From the NCBI RefSeq assembly GCF_021278025.1, contig NZ_JAIBHJ010000006.1, forward strand, positions 165,714 to 229,713: a stretch of DNA of 64,000 nt, read 5' to 3'. Under the pieces are notes generated by a model. That model searched no databases. It saw nothing but the letters and a program-made list of their open reading frames with translations, and was not told the DNA's origin. The position numbers were made by a program, and so were the translations under genes. Source of the stretch: Motilimonas sp. E26 (lineage in GTDB: Bacteria > Pseudomonadota > Gammaproteobacteria > Enterobacterales > CBDFNC01). Positions 25,424-35,517 of the stretch are shown here, in pieces (position 1 is the stretch's first letter; every line of letters begins with the position of its first letter).

Positions 25424-27052
25424 TCAAAGCCGCGCATATTCCTCTCTCAGCTGTTTCTTATTTATCTTACCGACCGAGGTTTTCGGTAGGGCATCGACAA
25501 ACTTGATTAGATCGGGAATTTTGTAGTCGGCTAGGCCGTTGTCACGAAGGAAGTATTTGAGTTTTATCGGGTTAACTTCAACGCCTGCAACCTTCACTAT
25601 CACCGCGCAGCTGCGTTCGCCTAAGTAGCTATCTGGGATTGCGATTAACGCCGCATCATGCACGCCCTCGTGGCGTAGCAGTTGGTTTTCGACTTCTTCT
25701 GCCGCTATCTTTTCACCGCCGCGGTTGATCTGATCTTTATCGCGTCCGGTGACGATAATATTACCGTCTTCCGTGAGTTTGACGATATCGCCGGTGCGAT
25801 AAAAGCCTTGCTGATCAAACGAGTGCTGATTGTGCTCGGGGGCTTGGTAATAGCCGCGAATGGTGTAGGGACCTTGAGTCAGTAAAAAACCTTCTTCACC
25901 CACCGCCACTGGGTGTCCGTCTTCATCCACTACCTTGACTTGGTCATGGACTGAAATGGGCCGGCCTTGGGTGGACACGATTATCTCAATTGGATCATCT
26001 AGTCGGGTATAGTTAACGAGCCCTTCAGCCATGCCAAACACTTGTTGTAGCTGGCAGCCAAGCCTGTTTGGCAGTGCTTTAGCGGCTGTTTCGCTAAATT
26101 TGGCGCCACCAACCTGAATTAATTCTAGGCTTGAAAGGTCATATTGAGTCGATTGCGCCTGCTCCATCCAGAGCAATGCTAGGGGGGGAACTAAGCCCGA
26201 TACCGTTACTTTATGCGCTTCAATAAGCTTAAATGCCGATTTTGGTGTGGGGTCTTGCGTTAGGATCACGGTTCCTCCTGCAAAAAATACCCCTAAAGCA
26301 CCCGGAGAGCTGAGCGGGAAGTTATGTGCGACTGGCAGGGCGCAAAGGTAGCGCGTGTGGGTATCAAATTGGCAGATGAGATTACTGCCTATCACGCTAT
26401 AAGCGTAGTCATTATGGGAGCGAGGGATCAGCTTTGGCGTACCTGTTGTGCCTCCGGAAAGTTGAAAAAAAGCCAAATCTGATGCCGTTGCCGTCTGACT
26501 ATGATCCGCTTGCCCTTTGATATCCTCCAAGGCAATGAACCTCTGATCTTGCAAGTTTTCAGGCGCACCGCGAACCACTATGTGTTGCAGCGTATTACTT
26601 TGTGCTAACACTTGCTTGGCTAATCCTTGATAGTCGAAACCCGCTGGCTCACCATCGATAATGTAAGCTTTCGCTTGTGCATGTTGGCAAAAATAAGCGA
26701 TGTCAGAAAAACGGTGCGCGGGCAGGGCTAACACAGGGCGAATGCCTTTTTGTAAAAGCGCAAAGTAACAAAAATAGAACTCGGCGACGTTAGTCATCTG
26801 CAGCACTACATTGTCACCTTGGTTGAGCCCTAACGACTGGAAACCTGACGCCAGTTGCGACACCTGTTCAGCCATCTGTAAGTAGCTAAACTGGCGTTGA
26901 CCACAAACAAGCGCAGTGGCACCACTGAATTGGCTCACGGTGTGCTGAAAATGGTCAAATAACGTCTTGTCTTGCCAGTAGCCTAATGCTCTGTATTGTG
27001 CGGCCAGAGGTGCTGGCCAACTAGTTAAATCTAACTGTTTATCCGCACTCAT
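25424..27052 (-). CDS. entE: 2,3-dihydroxybenzoate-AMP ligase
   Basis: This is a 542-residue stand-alone adenylation enzyme. Motifs: LSGGTTGTPKLIPR (A3), AHNFPLSSPG, QVFGMAEGLVNYTRLDD, YRTGDIV and the A10 lysine PKTSVGKINKK. The Asn/Ser/Val positions known from DhbE to recognise DHB are all kept (HN, S in LSSPG, V in GLVNY), unlike the first ligase of the island. It is therefore the predicted DHB-activating enzyme, loading the EntB-type carrier. It follows isochorismate synthase by 8 bp on the minus strand with a ribosome-binding site AGGTGA in the gap, so the two form an operon. Confidence 0.93.
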   Translation of the reverse strand: MSADKQLDLTSWPAPLAAQYRALGYWQDKTLFDHFQHTVSQFSGATALVCGQRQFSYLQMAEQVSQLASGFQSLGLNQGDNVVLQMTNVAEFYFCYFALLQKGIRPVLALPAHRFSDIAYFCQHAQAKAYIIDGEPAGFDYQGLAKQVLAQSNTLQHIVVRGAPENLQDQRFIALEDIKGQADHSQTATASDLAFFQLSGGTTGTPKLIPRSHNDYAYSVIGSNLICQFDTHTRYLCALPVAHNFPLSSPGALGVFFAGGTVILTQDPTPKSAFKLIEAHKVTVSGLVPPLALLWMEQAQSTQYDLSSLELIQVGGAKFSETAAKALPNRLGCQLQQVFGMAEGLVNYTRLDDPIEIIVSTQGRPISVHDQVKVVDEDGHPVAVGEEGFLLTQGPYTIRGYYQAPEHNQHSFDQQGFYRTGDIVKLTEDGNIIVTGRDKDQINRGGEKIAAEEVENQLLRHEGVHDAALIAIPDSYLGERSCAVIVKVAGVEVNPIKLKYFLRDNGLADYKIPDLIKFVDALPKTSVGKINKKQLREEYARL

Positions 27053-27060
27053 TATTTCAC

Positions 27061-28242
27061 CTAAGCCGTCAGTAGATCGTTTAGTTGGATACCGGCCGCA
27101 GTGAGGATGGTGCCCATCTTAGCGCCTGTTTCATCTAGTTCACTTTGTGGGTGGGAGCCATTTACTATACCGGCGCCAGCAAACACTTTAATTTGTCGCT
27201 TTTGTACTTCAGCGCAGCGGATGGTCACCACCCATTCACCGTTGCCTCTTGAATCACACCAGCCAACCATGCCAGTAAAATAACCGCGATCAAATTGCTC
27301 CAGTTTGCTGATGGCCTCATAAGCTTTTTCTCTTGGGTAACCACAAACCGCAGGGGTAGGGTGAAGCTCAGCGGCGACCTTCAGCACGTTGATAGCGGGA
27401 TCATTGACTTGTCCTTCTAGCACAGTTGAAAGGTGTAGCATAGTGTTGGTTTCGATCACCGAAGGCACCATAGGCGTGTACAAATTGTAACAATACTTAC
27501 TCATGATCCGTTCGATTTCTTCAACCACTAAACCGTGTTCGTGTAGATCTTTACTGGTATTGAGCAGTGAGTTAATGGCGTGTTGATTTTGTTCATCTGA
27601 ATCAGAGCGTGGGCGAGAGCCAGCCAACGGGTTAGAAATGAGATGACTGCCTTTTTTTGCCACCAGCAGCTCAGGGCTGGCTCCCATCAGCTTTTGCTCG
27701 GCACTGATATTGGCTGCAAAGGTATAGCCTTTCGCGTTGATAGATAAAAGGTTACGTAGCAGTGTTTGCTGCTGGATATCTGTGTCTGTTGCCACGTCGA
27801 TAGTGCGTGAAAGGACGACCTTGGCAAGCTCGGTATGAGCAAACAAATTGATTAGATCGGATACGCCTTGTTTGTAATGATGACCACTTGGCGAAGAAAT
27901 CACGCGAGCATTGGCTGGCGTAAGTGCGTTTTGGCGCAAGGCTCGGGTGCTACTCGATACGAACAACTGCTCGGGAATAATGAATTTGGTCGGGTTTTTT
28001 TCATTAAATGGCACAATACCAAACAAAACCGGGTTATCGGATTCAGACTTTTTAGCGTCCTGTAGCATAGCATTCGCTTTATCAGCTAATGCTGAAAATG
28101 CAATAGGCTGGTGGCATTCCATTTCAATGCCTTTACCTAGCATAGTGTTGTTAGGAGAAGCGAAGAAGAATGGAGAAGACGCTAGCTCATTATCCAAAAG
28201 CTCACTTTCCATTTTTGAATAGCCAATCACTTCACGTTTCAT
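27061..28242 (-). CDS. entC: Isochorismate synthase
   Basis: ATG at 28242 has GAGGG before it and yields 393 residues, the EntC size; a longer frame to 28317 is less likely. The chorismate-binding domain shows [30 protein letters not shown], a central EIERIMSKY and the C-terminal [18 protein letters not shown], all typical of EntC/DhbC/PchA. It converts chorismate to isochorismate, feeding both the salicylate and DHB branches. No fused lyase domain is visible, consistent with a separate PchB. It is transcribed from a Fur-controlled divergent promoter shared with entA. Confidence 0.95.
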   Translation of the reverse strand: MKREVIGYSKMESELLDNELASSPFFFASPNNTMLGKGIEMECHQPIAFSALADKANAMLQDAKKSESDNPVLFGIVPFNEKNPTKFIIPEQLFVSSSTRALRQNALTPANARVISSPSGHHYKQGVSDLINLFAHTELAKVVLSRTIDVATDTDIQQQTLLRNLLSINAKGYTFAANISAEQKLMGASPELLVAKKGSHLISNPLAGSRPRSDSDEQNQHAINSLLNTSKDLHEHGLVVEEIERIMSKYCYNLYTPMVPSVIETNTMLHLSTVLEGQVNDPAINVLKVAAELHPTPAVCGYPREKAYEAISKLEQFDRGYFTGMVGWCDSRGNGEWVVTIRCAEVQKRQIKVFAGAGIVNGSHPQSELDETGAKMGTILTAAGIQLNDLLTA

Positions 28243-28373
28243 AACAGATCCCTCTTGATATATAGATCGTGATGACGCTGCACAATCACCTTCAAACATG
28301 GTTAATGGATTGTGCACTTCATCGGGTTGCTTATTTTGGTCAGTAAGATTACATTTACTTTTTGATAAATGCT

Positions 28374-28392
28374 AATGATAATAATTATTATT
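28374..28392. promoter_or_regulatory. Fur box, divergent entC / entA promoters
   Basis: AATGATAATAATTATTATT agrees with the Vibrio Fur consensus at every defined position but one. It is the best site in the window. Confidence 0.8.
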
Positions 28393-28482
28393 AGGTTTTA
28401 TCTTTTGGTTTTAGCCTGGCTGGATATTTATTCGCGCCAGGCAGCAGGTAGTTGGTTTTTATTTAGGCGGTTCATCTCACAC

Positions 28483-29268
28483 ATGGAAAAGTTTCTTAAA
28501 CAGCAGCACGTGTTATTAACAGGTGCAGCCAAAGGTATTGGGTTTAGTACCCTAGAGCATTTACTCCAATCGGGGGCCAAGGTGCTGGCAACGGATATTG
28601 ATGAACAATTGCTAGCCAGTCACAGCGCAGTCCTTGCTGCGCAGTATCCGGGGCAACTTAGGGTGGCAAAGCTGGACTTGTCACAGCCTGAGCAGGTGAA
28701 ACAGCGTATTGCTCAATGGGTGACAGAGTTGGGTGAGTTCGATCACCTAGTTAGCTGTGCAGGCATTCTTCACCTTGGATCGCTGTGTGATATGCCATCA
28801 GAACAAATAGAACAAACCTTTATGGTTAATTCGTTTGGCGTTCTAGCCGCCATGCAAGGGGTGGCAAAGTGCATGAAGTTACGCCGCAAAGGCAATATTG
28901 TGGTCGTTGGCTCCAATGCCGCCAATACACCCAGAGCCAATATGGGGGCTTATGCGGCATCTAAGTCGGCGCTGCACATGTTGGTCAAGTCAATGGGGAT
29001 AGAACTCGCGCCATTAGGGATCCGTTGTAACCTTGTCAGTCCGGGTTCAACCCGTACCGAAATGCAACTAAAGCTGTGGCACGAAAACTACGGTGAAGAG
29101 CAGGTGATTGCTGGCGACGCCAAGCAGTTTCGATTAGGTATTCCCCTTAATAAAATCGCTGAGCCAGCCGACATTGCGCAATCAATATTGTTCTTGATGT
29201 CTGATGCGGCTAACCATATCACCTTACACGACCTGCGTATTGATGGCGGCGCAACGCTGGATCATTAA
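28483..29268 (+). CDS. entA: 2,3-dihydro-2,3-dihydroxybenzoate dehydrogenase
   Basis: This short-chain dehydrogenase has 261 residues from ATG 28483; the frame back to 28369 codes an implausible hydrophobic leader over the Fur box. It has the Rossmann glycine motif TGAAKGIG, the NNAG-like segment SCAG, the catalytic Ser of VGSNAAN and YAASKSA with Tyr and Lys, and C-terminal LRIDGGATL. It oxidises the isochorismatase product to 2,3-dihydroxybenzoate with NAD+. It begins an operon with the large NRPS gene 59 bp downstream. Confidence 0.93.
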   Translation: MEKFLKQQHVLLTGAAKGIGFSTLEHLLQSGAKVLATDIDEQLLASHSAVLAAQYPGQLRVAKLDLSQPEQVKQRIAQWVTELGEFDHLVSCAGILHLGSLCDMPSEQIEQTFMVNSFGVLAAMQGVAKCMKLRRKGNIVVVGSNAANTPRANMGAYAASKSALHMLVKSMGIELAPLGIRCNLVSPGSTRTEMQLKLWHENYGEEQVIAGDAKQFRLGIPLNKIAEPADIAQSILFLMSDAANHITLHDLRIDGGATLDH

Positions 29269-29327
29269 TAACCCTAGTTTAGTGACGTAAACAGTGGCGC
29301 ATCAAAAGTGCATTTAATGGATTAAAC

Positions 29328-32300
29328 ATGTTGGAAATAAAAATGAGAGAACTGACAACGATACAAGCTGCTTATTTAGTAGGCAGACAATCAGGCCAAG
29401 CTATGGGGGGGATAGCAGCCCATATTTATGCCGAGTTTGATAGTGAGCACCTAGATCAAATTAGATTAGCGCAGGCCGTTACTAAACTGTTCACTCAGCA
29501 TCCCATGTTGCGCATGCAGATAACGCCAGAGGGTCAGCAAACCATCGCGCCTTTGTCCTCGATTCATCAACTCATGGTCGATGATATTGAGCACCTCTCA
29601 CCCGAAGACACGTGCGCCTTTTTGAGCAATAAGCGCGTATCCATGACCGACCAGCAATTGGATTTGAGCCAAGGGCAAGGTGCGCAAATTAGCTTGACGC
29701 GCCATGCAAATGGGCAATGTCGTTTGCATATCGATGTGGATATGATGGCCGTTGATGCGCAAAGCTTTCGCATCTTAGTCGCTGACTTGGCGCGTTTCTA
29801 TCATGACCCAGCGGCAGGCAGCGAAGCGCCAGTTGGGGTTTCTTTTTTTGACTATTTAGCCCAGCAAGCGGCAGACTGCTACTTGATTGCGAAAAGGAAA
29901 GTGGACAAACAATGGTGGCAAGGGCAATTAGCCACGGTGGCCGATGCCCCTAGCTTGCCTTATGTGAGTGAGAGTATAGATCGCCAACATGGCCATAGTC
30001 AGCGCTTTACTCATTTGTTCACGACTGCAGAAAGAACGGCCATCGAAGGGCTAGCCAAGCAGCATCATCTTACTTTAACCCAGTTATTTTTAGCTTTATT
30101 CTCGCAAGCCGTGGGCAGTGCCTGCGATAAGCCCAATTTTCGTTTGAATGTGCCGACTTTCCATCGCGGCTTTTATACCCAAGACGTGGATTTGACCATA
30201 GGCGACTTTTCCAATCTGTTGATTTACAGTGCCAGTTTACGCGCTCAGGAATCAACCCTGCAGCTGTGTCGTCGCACCGCAAATCAATTAAATCAATTAC
30301 TTAATCACGAAAGTTATTCAGGGGTTGCGGTGATGCGTGATCTATCGCGGTTGCACGGCGCGGTGCAAGCATCACCTATCGTCTTTACCTCGGGCATGGA
30401 CATAGCGGGTGATAACTTGTTTGCTGATGAGGTGACGCAGGCATTTGGCAAGATGAACTGGGTGATTTCGCAAAGTGCGCAGGTGACCTTAGATGCGCAG
30501 ATTGCGCCGGCTTATGACGGTATTTTTGTTAACTGGGATGTGCGTATGGACGTCTTTCCTGACGGTTTTGTCGATACCTTGTTCAACAAGTTTATCGCCA
30601 TGGTGCAAGCCTTGGCTGGCGATCCGCAAAGCATACATCACACCTTAGAGCACACCTTGGCTAAGCTTGGCTTTGCTTGTCCTGTTTTGCCATTACCGAG
30701 TTCGGATCCTAAGCCATTAACCGAGCTGCAAAAGTCTTATTTGCTTGGTCGCTCGACTCATATCCCGATGGGCGGCTGCGCGATGCATGAATTTAGGGAA
30801 TATCGCGGCCAAATCGACCCGAGTGTGGTGGAAATGCGCCTGCAACATTTGGTGGCCAAATACTCAGCCCTGCGCACCCACATAGATGACGTTAAATTAG
30901 TGCAATATGTATCGGCTGAGCCCGCGCTCAATTATCAGTGCCATGACCTGCAACATTTAGCGATTGACGCTGCGTTGCAACAGGTAGAGTCGATCCGTCA
31001 AGCCAGTAGTCATGCCAAGCTCGAGCTGTCTAAGTCGCCTTGGTCGGTGACAGTGATCCAACTGCCCGCATCGGATTTAGCTTATCAAACCTTAGTGTTT
31101 ACCAGCTTTGATGCGCTGATTGTCGATGGCCGCACTCACTCACTTATTTTATCCGAGCTATTGCAAAAAGACAGTGAGCAAGGGGATGAATTAGCTGCAA
31201 GCTTTGCCAATACTCAAGCCAATGACAAGGGGGGGAAATCAGCACCGGACAGTGCCAAGCGACAGGCGGATGAAGCCTATTGGCTCAATAAGCTGAACCC
31301 TGAGTGCGCGCCGCCAGCGCTGCCTTGGAAACAGCGCCTTGATCAGATTAAAGGGTCGCGCTATCAGCGTGAAAGTATCGTGATTGAAAAGTCGCTATTA
31401 ACCCAACTGACCATGGTGGGGGCAGCTCATAGCTTGTTTTTAAACTCGACGCTGTCGGCGTTGATCCTTGAAGGCATCTCTTATTGGACCTCAGAACAAG
31501 AGATGCGAGTTGGTTTTCCCGTTGCCATTCCACAAAGCGAGCGCCCGTTAGGTAATGATTCGACCTTTGTGATGTTAGAATACCGCAAGAACGAAGGCTG
31601 CTTATTAGCGCGCGCGCAAGGCATGCAAAATGACATGTTAGAAGCACTGGAGCACCTTGATTTTTCAGGCATTGATATCAACCGCCAGCTGATCAATGCG
31701 CGCTCAACCGCACTGGCGTTACCCGTTGTGCTGACCAACGGATTAGCTTGGCATACCTTATCGGCCCAAGACGACTTAGTCTTCTTTGATGGCATCACGC
31801 AGACCCCTCAGGTTGCCTTAGATATCCGGCTTAATTTCGATGAGCACAAGAACCTAGTATTAAGCTTTGACTTTGCCGTTGAGGCGTTAGAGCAACGTGT
31901 GGTGGTGGCAATCCTAGAAGCTATTGAGCGCCACATCCAAACCTTATGTGAAACCCAGAGTTTTGCGATTGCTTCCCATCAGGTGCTTAACCTTGACCAC
32001 TACAAGCTGAACCGCGATAGCAACGAATTTGCCTGCTCGCAGTTTTTAGCCAAGATAGCGGATAACCTAGGCGCAAACGCCAGCACTGATATCGCGATTA
32101 TTTGTGGTGAACGCCGAATTAGCTATCAAGACTTTGGCGCCGATGTACATAAAGTGATGCAACACTTAGCCCATTTAGGCTTAGGGCAAGGCGATGTGCT
32201 GGCAATTTGTTTACCAAAAAGCCCAGAGCATTTGGTGGTGACCCTAGCGTGCTCACTGTCTGGCATTATCTGGGTGCCGATTGATGCGTCGTCACCCGAA

Positions 32301-33887
32301 GGGCGCTTGGATTACTTACTCAGTAATTGTAATGCCAACTTAGTGGTGACCTTGGCGCCGTCAACGCGGGCCAACGCCGTCACTTATGATTCGTTGCTGC
32401 AAAGCGTTACATCAACTTATGAACCGCTTTCGCAGCAAGCCTTGGTTGAGCTTAGCCAAAGTGAGCAGGGCGCTTATTACCTTTATACCTCGGGCACCAC
32501 GGGCAAACCTAAATGCGTGGTGGTCAACAGTCGCGCCACTTCGAATGTGATTGGCGAAACCTGCAAGGCGTGGCAGATAACGTCTGACGATGTGCTGATG
32601 TGTGTTACGCCATTTCATCACGATCTTTCGGTATTCGATATTTTTGCGGCGTTTTCCTCGGGAGCGACCTTGGTCTTGCCAGCCGCGGGCGAAGAAAAAG
32701 ATGCGATCAGATGGAATCAGTTGGTGGAGCAGCACGGCATTACTATTTGGCAATCGGTACCGGCCTTAATGGAAATGCTACTGGCTTGTATGCAAGGGGA
32801 AAAGCTCAAATCCCTGCGACTGGTGTGTCAGGGCGGCGATTATGTTAAGCCTAAAACCATCGACGAGCTTAGAGCGTTGCCGCAAGACATCACGCTGGTC
32901 TCTATTGGTGGCCCAACGGAAACCACGATTTGGAGCATTTGGCACTTTATCACCGACCAAGACAAAACAGTGATCCCATACGGCAAGCCATTTCCTGCCA
33001 ATCAATATTACATTATGGATGGCCTAGGCAAGCATGTGCCACAAGGCGTGGTCGGTCGGATCATGACGGCTGGGGTGAACTTGGCATCTGGCTATTTAGC
33101 CGACGGCGAGCTTACCCAAACGGATTTTGTCACCATTATGGACCACCAAGGCAAGCCGGTCAGAGCCTTTAGAACCGGTGACTTGGGCTACTACCGTGAA
33201 GATGGTAACATCATTTTTGCTGGCCGAGTTAACGGTTATGTCAAGGTAAGAGGGGTGCGTGTTTCGTTGCCGGATGTCGAGAAAGAGCTCAACCTTTGCC
33301 CTTTGATAGAGCAAGTCTTGATCGTGGACTATACCGAGCGCAATGGCGATATCGCCCTTGGCGCAATTTACACCTTGGCCGAGGGGCAATCCGCCAGCGC
33401 CGCCGAGATACGTGAGTTTGCCCAGCAATGTTTACCCAACTCGCATGTGCCGTCACAGCTGCTTGAACTTGAACAACTTCCCTTATCGAGAAACGGTAAG
33501 TTCGATCGCATCCAAGCCCGAGAGTTATTAGTGAATGCAATGACTCAAGCCAAGCCTGAACAACAAGTGGCTGCTCGATCAGTTAAACCTAACAATGGCG
33601 CAGCAAACAGCACTGTAGCCACAACGGGTGATCTCATCACTAACCTTGTTACAACTAACGTTACAAGAACGAACATTGCCGCGATAATTGCAGCGTATGA
33701 ACAAGCAACAGGTCAACAAAGTGCAGATTTTGATGAAGAAAGCGCATTACTTTCGTTAGGATTAAAGCCGTCCCACCTCAAAGGGGTAGCCGCTGAACTT
33801 GGCCGTGTATTTGGGCGTAAGGTACTGGCGCACAAGTTGATAAAATGTCGAAACGTAAAAGAAGTTGCGGCAGTGGTGTTAGGCTAG
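29328..33887 (+). CDS. NRPS Cy-Cy-A-(degenerate T), first half of a split VibF-like synthetase
   Basis: The protein has 1519 residues. Cy1 spans about 5-440 with DMMAVDAQS (fits DxxxxDxxS); Cy2 about 465-890 with DALIVDGRT (Thr for Ser). An adenylation domain (about 905-1400) has YTSGTTGKPK, GGPTETTIW, FRTGDLGYY and the A10 region SRNGKFDR. After a Thr/Asn-rich linker, about 1440-1519 resembles a carrier but reads LGLKPSHL where LGxDS is expected, so the pantetheine serine is displaced or lost. VibF of V. cholerae is Cy-Cy-A-C-T-C in one chain; here the chain ends after A, and a C-T-T-C protein is encoded at 38770-42003. It probably activates Thr (or Ser/Cys) and makes aryl-oxazoline (or thiazoline) rings on the partner's carriers. 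Confidence 0.9.
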   Translation: MLEIKMRELTTIQAAYLVGRQSGQAMGGIAAHIYAEFDSEHLDQIRLAQAVTKLFTQHPMLRMQITPEGQQTIAPLSSIHQLMVDDIEHLSPEDTCAFLSNKRVSMTDQQLDLSQGQGAQISLTRHANGQCRLHIDVDMMAVDAQSFRILVADLARFYHDPAAGSEAPVGVSFFDYLAQQAADCYLIAKRKVDKQWWQGQLATVADAPSLPYVSESIDRQHGHSQRFTHLFTTAERTAIEGLAKQHHLTLTQLFLALFSQAVGSACDKPNFRLNVPTFHRGFYTQDVDLTIGDFSNLLIYSASLRAQESTLQLCRRTANQLNQLLNHESYSGVAVMRDLSRLHGAVQASPIVFTSGMDIAGDNLFADEVTQAFGKMNWVISQSAQVTLDAQIAPAYDGIFVNWDVRMDVFPDGFVDTLFNKFIAMVQALAGDPQSIHHTLEHTLAKLGFACPVLPLPSSDPKPLTELQKSYLLGRSTHIPMGGCAMHEFREYRGQIDPSVVEMRLQHLVAKYSALRTHIDDVKLVQYVSAEPALNYQCHDLQHLAIDAALQQVESIRQASSHAKLELSKSPWSVTVIQLPASDLAYQTLVFTSFDALIVDGRTHSLILSELLQKDSEQGDELAASFANTQANDKGGKSAPDSAKRQADEAYWLNKLNPECAPPALPWKQRLDQIKGSRYQRESIVIEKSLLTQLTMVGAAHSLFLNSTLSALILEGISYWTSEQEMRVGFPVAIPQSERPLGNDSTFVMLEYRKNEGCLLARAQGMQNDMLEALEHLDFSGIDINRQLINARSTALALPVVLTNGLAWHTLSAQDDLVFFDGITQTPQVALDIRLNFDEHKNLVLSFDFAVEALEQRVVVAILEAIERHIQTLCETQSFAIASHQVLNLDHYKLNRDSNEFACSQFLAKIADNLGANASTDIAIICGERRISYQDFGADVHKVMQHLAHLGLGQGDVLAICLPKSPEHLVVTLACSLSGIIWVPIDASSPEGRLDYLLSNCNANLVVTLAPSTRANAVTYDSLLQSVTSTYEPLSQQALVELSQSEQGAYYLYTSGTTGKPKCVVVNSRATSNVIGETCKAWQITSDDVLMCVTPFHHDLSVFDIFAAFSSGATLVLPAAGEEKDAIRWNQLVEQHGITIWQSVPALMEMLLACMQGEKLKSLRLVCQGGDYVKPKTIDELRALPQDITLVSIGGPTETTIWSIWHFITDQDKTVIPYGKPFPANQYYIMDGLGKHVPQGVVGRIMTAGVNLASGYLADGELTQTDFVTIMDHQGKPVRAFRTGDLGYYREDGNIIFAGRVNGYVKVRGVRVSLPDVEKELNLCPLIEQVLIVDYTERNGDIALGAIYTLAEGQSASAAEIREFAQQCLPNSHVPSQLLELEQLPLSRNGKFDRIQARELLVNAMTQAKPEQQVAARSVKPNNGAANSTVATTGDLITNLVTTNVTRTNIAAIIAAYEQATGQQSADFDEESALLSLGLKPSHLKGVAAELGRVFGRKVLAHKLIKCRNVKEVAAVVLG

Positions 33888-34305
33888 CAGCAACAGCTTC
33901 ATCGTTTAAATAATCTAATTTTAAAATGTTGAACCCTCTTAGCCCTCCTGTTTTTGATACTTAATATTCAGAGGGGCTTAGGTGGGGGATCTTGTTATTT
34001 ATAAAACATACTTTACCAGGCAGCGTTTGGCTTAATCTTATGATTGCGGCAGCAATTGCCCTTTAACGAGATCATCTAAATGGATGTTTGAGCTCGCCGT
34101 GATCATTTACAAACCAAATAGGCGGAGTTATTGGACTGCCATCTAAATTGGGGGCTCGCTTTTTGCGCCAGCTTCAAGCACCAAGTGCACCATTTTTTCT
34201 ATTTACCTTTCGAGAGGCATAACGCAATTAAGGAGGGTGTCCCGTTATTTTTATTTTGGCTTTCTTTCACCCATTTTAGGAAATTGATGGGGCCTCATTT
34301 TTCGG
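33888..34305. other. Intergenic stretch without a convincing gene
   Basis: About 420 bp follow the NRPS stop. Partial inverted sequence around 33930-33985 (AGCCCTC against GAGGGGCT) could act as a terminator. A 65-codon plus-strand frame at 34131 has no ribosome-binding site and overlaps the next gene's 3' end, so it is not called. Confidence 0.4.
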
Positions 34306-34665
34306 TCACTCTTTCGCCATGTCTTTAATTGCGGTTAACTTTGTTGGGTTAGCTTTTTTATAAGCGCTAATAGTATATGTACTTATTATGAATGGGATGG
34401 AAACATAGTAAGATGAAAAGTTGAAGTAACCAGATGAGTTGCCAATTATCACGAATAAAATGGCTAAACATCCGAATAAGATATAGAAAACCATAAGTGC
34501 ACTCGTAAAGTTTGATAATTTACTATTCTCAAGCCCAACCTTAAAACCGCATATATCACAATCTACTTCACCACCATTTTTTAGATTATCAAAACAAGCC
34601 GCTGTCATGCTGTAATCACCACTGCACACCCCGCAAGTCACAGAAACCTTATTTTCACTACTCAT
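34306..34665 (-). CDS. Small zinc-ribbon membrane protein, unknown
   Basis: ATG 34665 is preceded by GGAGG eight bases away, giving 119 residues. Two Cys pairs (CGVCSG, CDICG) about 35 residues apart suggest a zinc ribbon near the N terminus, followed by two hydrophobic helices and a basic Lys-rich tail. The open frame extends upstream to 35034, but that part has a different character and no good start. It lies between two siderophore units and points against them, with no visible link to iron. No family is recognised. Confidence 0.6.
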   Translation of the reverse strand: MSSENKVSVTCGVCSGDYSMTAACFDNLKNGGEVDCDICGFKVGLENSKLSNFTSALMVFYILFGCLAILFVIIGNSSGYFNFSSYYVSIPFIISTYTISAYKKANPTKLTAIKDMAKE

Positions 34666-35399
34666 GTAAGCGCCTCCAATACCAAAGTATCCTAACAACC
34701 GACTCAGCGGTAAAATGTAAGCAACAATATTATCATTAAAAAGTGAATTATCAAGCTTGGATGTAGAGATGAACTCAGCACTTTTCTCCCTTTCCTGAGT
34801 GTCTACTTCGTTGGTTTCGCCATAGCTGGCGTGGTCTCGGTAGGCTTTATCAGATAGGTTTTTGATCGTTAGAGTTAAGTGGCTGGTGGGTGAATGGAGC
34901 TCACTAAGCATAAATGTCATGCAGGGCGTAGCCTGACTTTTTAGGGGAGCGATGGGATAGGCTCTCTTCCCGATGGCTTTCCCCGTTTTTATGACATTGG
35001 TCAGTGCTTTTGATCCTTTTGAGTCATGATCCAAGACGCTTGGTCTATTTGTGGTTTGAAGCTTGTTACGGTAACAGGGGTTTCGGGGTGAATAATTCGG
35101 CTTAGCGTCAGGCCAGATTTTATCAATGTGTGAGACAATGCAAAATCTGACCCATTGCAGATTCAGTTTGCAGAAAGCTCTACATGCTATTCCGGTGCGC
35201 TGCGAACACCATTTCTAATAATTGTAATTATAGATACTAATGAAGCGACGTTTGAATTTTTAAATGTGTGCGCCATAAGTTTGGGTATTTTCGGATCCCT
35301 CATTTGTACTTGCTCAGACTTGATCTGCCGTAAGCAAGCTTTCCTCGATCATAACTAACTGAGTCAGCATCTAAAATCGGATTTATCTTGATTGTTGCA
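34666..35399. other. Gene-poor stretch upstream of the uptake operon
   Basis: It holds the unlikely N-terminal extension of the zinc-ribbon frame (to 35034) and a 67-codon plus-strand frame at 35155 without a ribosome-binding site. Short repeats of the type TGCAAAATCTGACCCATTGCAG near 35138 hint at an old insertion-element end. No gene is supported. Confidence 0.35.
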
Positions 35400-35418
35400 C
35401 ATGATAATAGTTAGCATA
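35400..35418. promoter_or_regulatory. Fur box upstream of the uptake operon
   Basis: CATGATAATAGTTAGCATA matches the Fur palindrome AATGATAATAATTATCATT at 15 of 19 positions, 100 bp before the binding-protein start. Confidence 0.7.
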
Positions 35419-35517
35419 TAGGTTATCACTTGTGTTGTGTGGTTGCTTCCTATCTCTTTGCTGATAGCAACCCATCTAACCGAATCAAAACCATACGAAC
35501 GGAAGCGAAACAAAGCT

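Noticed and set aside
33096..33540. Antisense frames of 83-110 codons in the first NRPS gene
   Set aside because: They lie over the conserved adenylation motifs of the sense frame and show no family of their own.
34131..34328. 65-codon plus-strand frame
   Set aside because: No ribosome-binding site and it runs into the opposite gene's 3' end.
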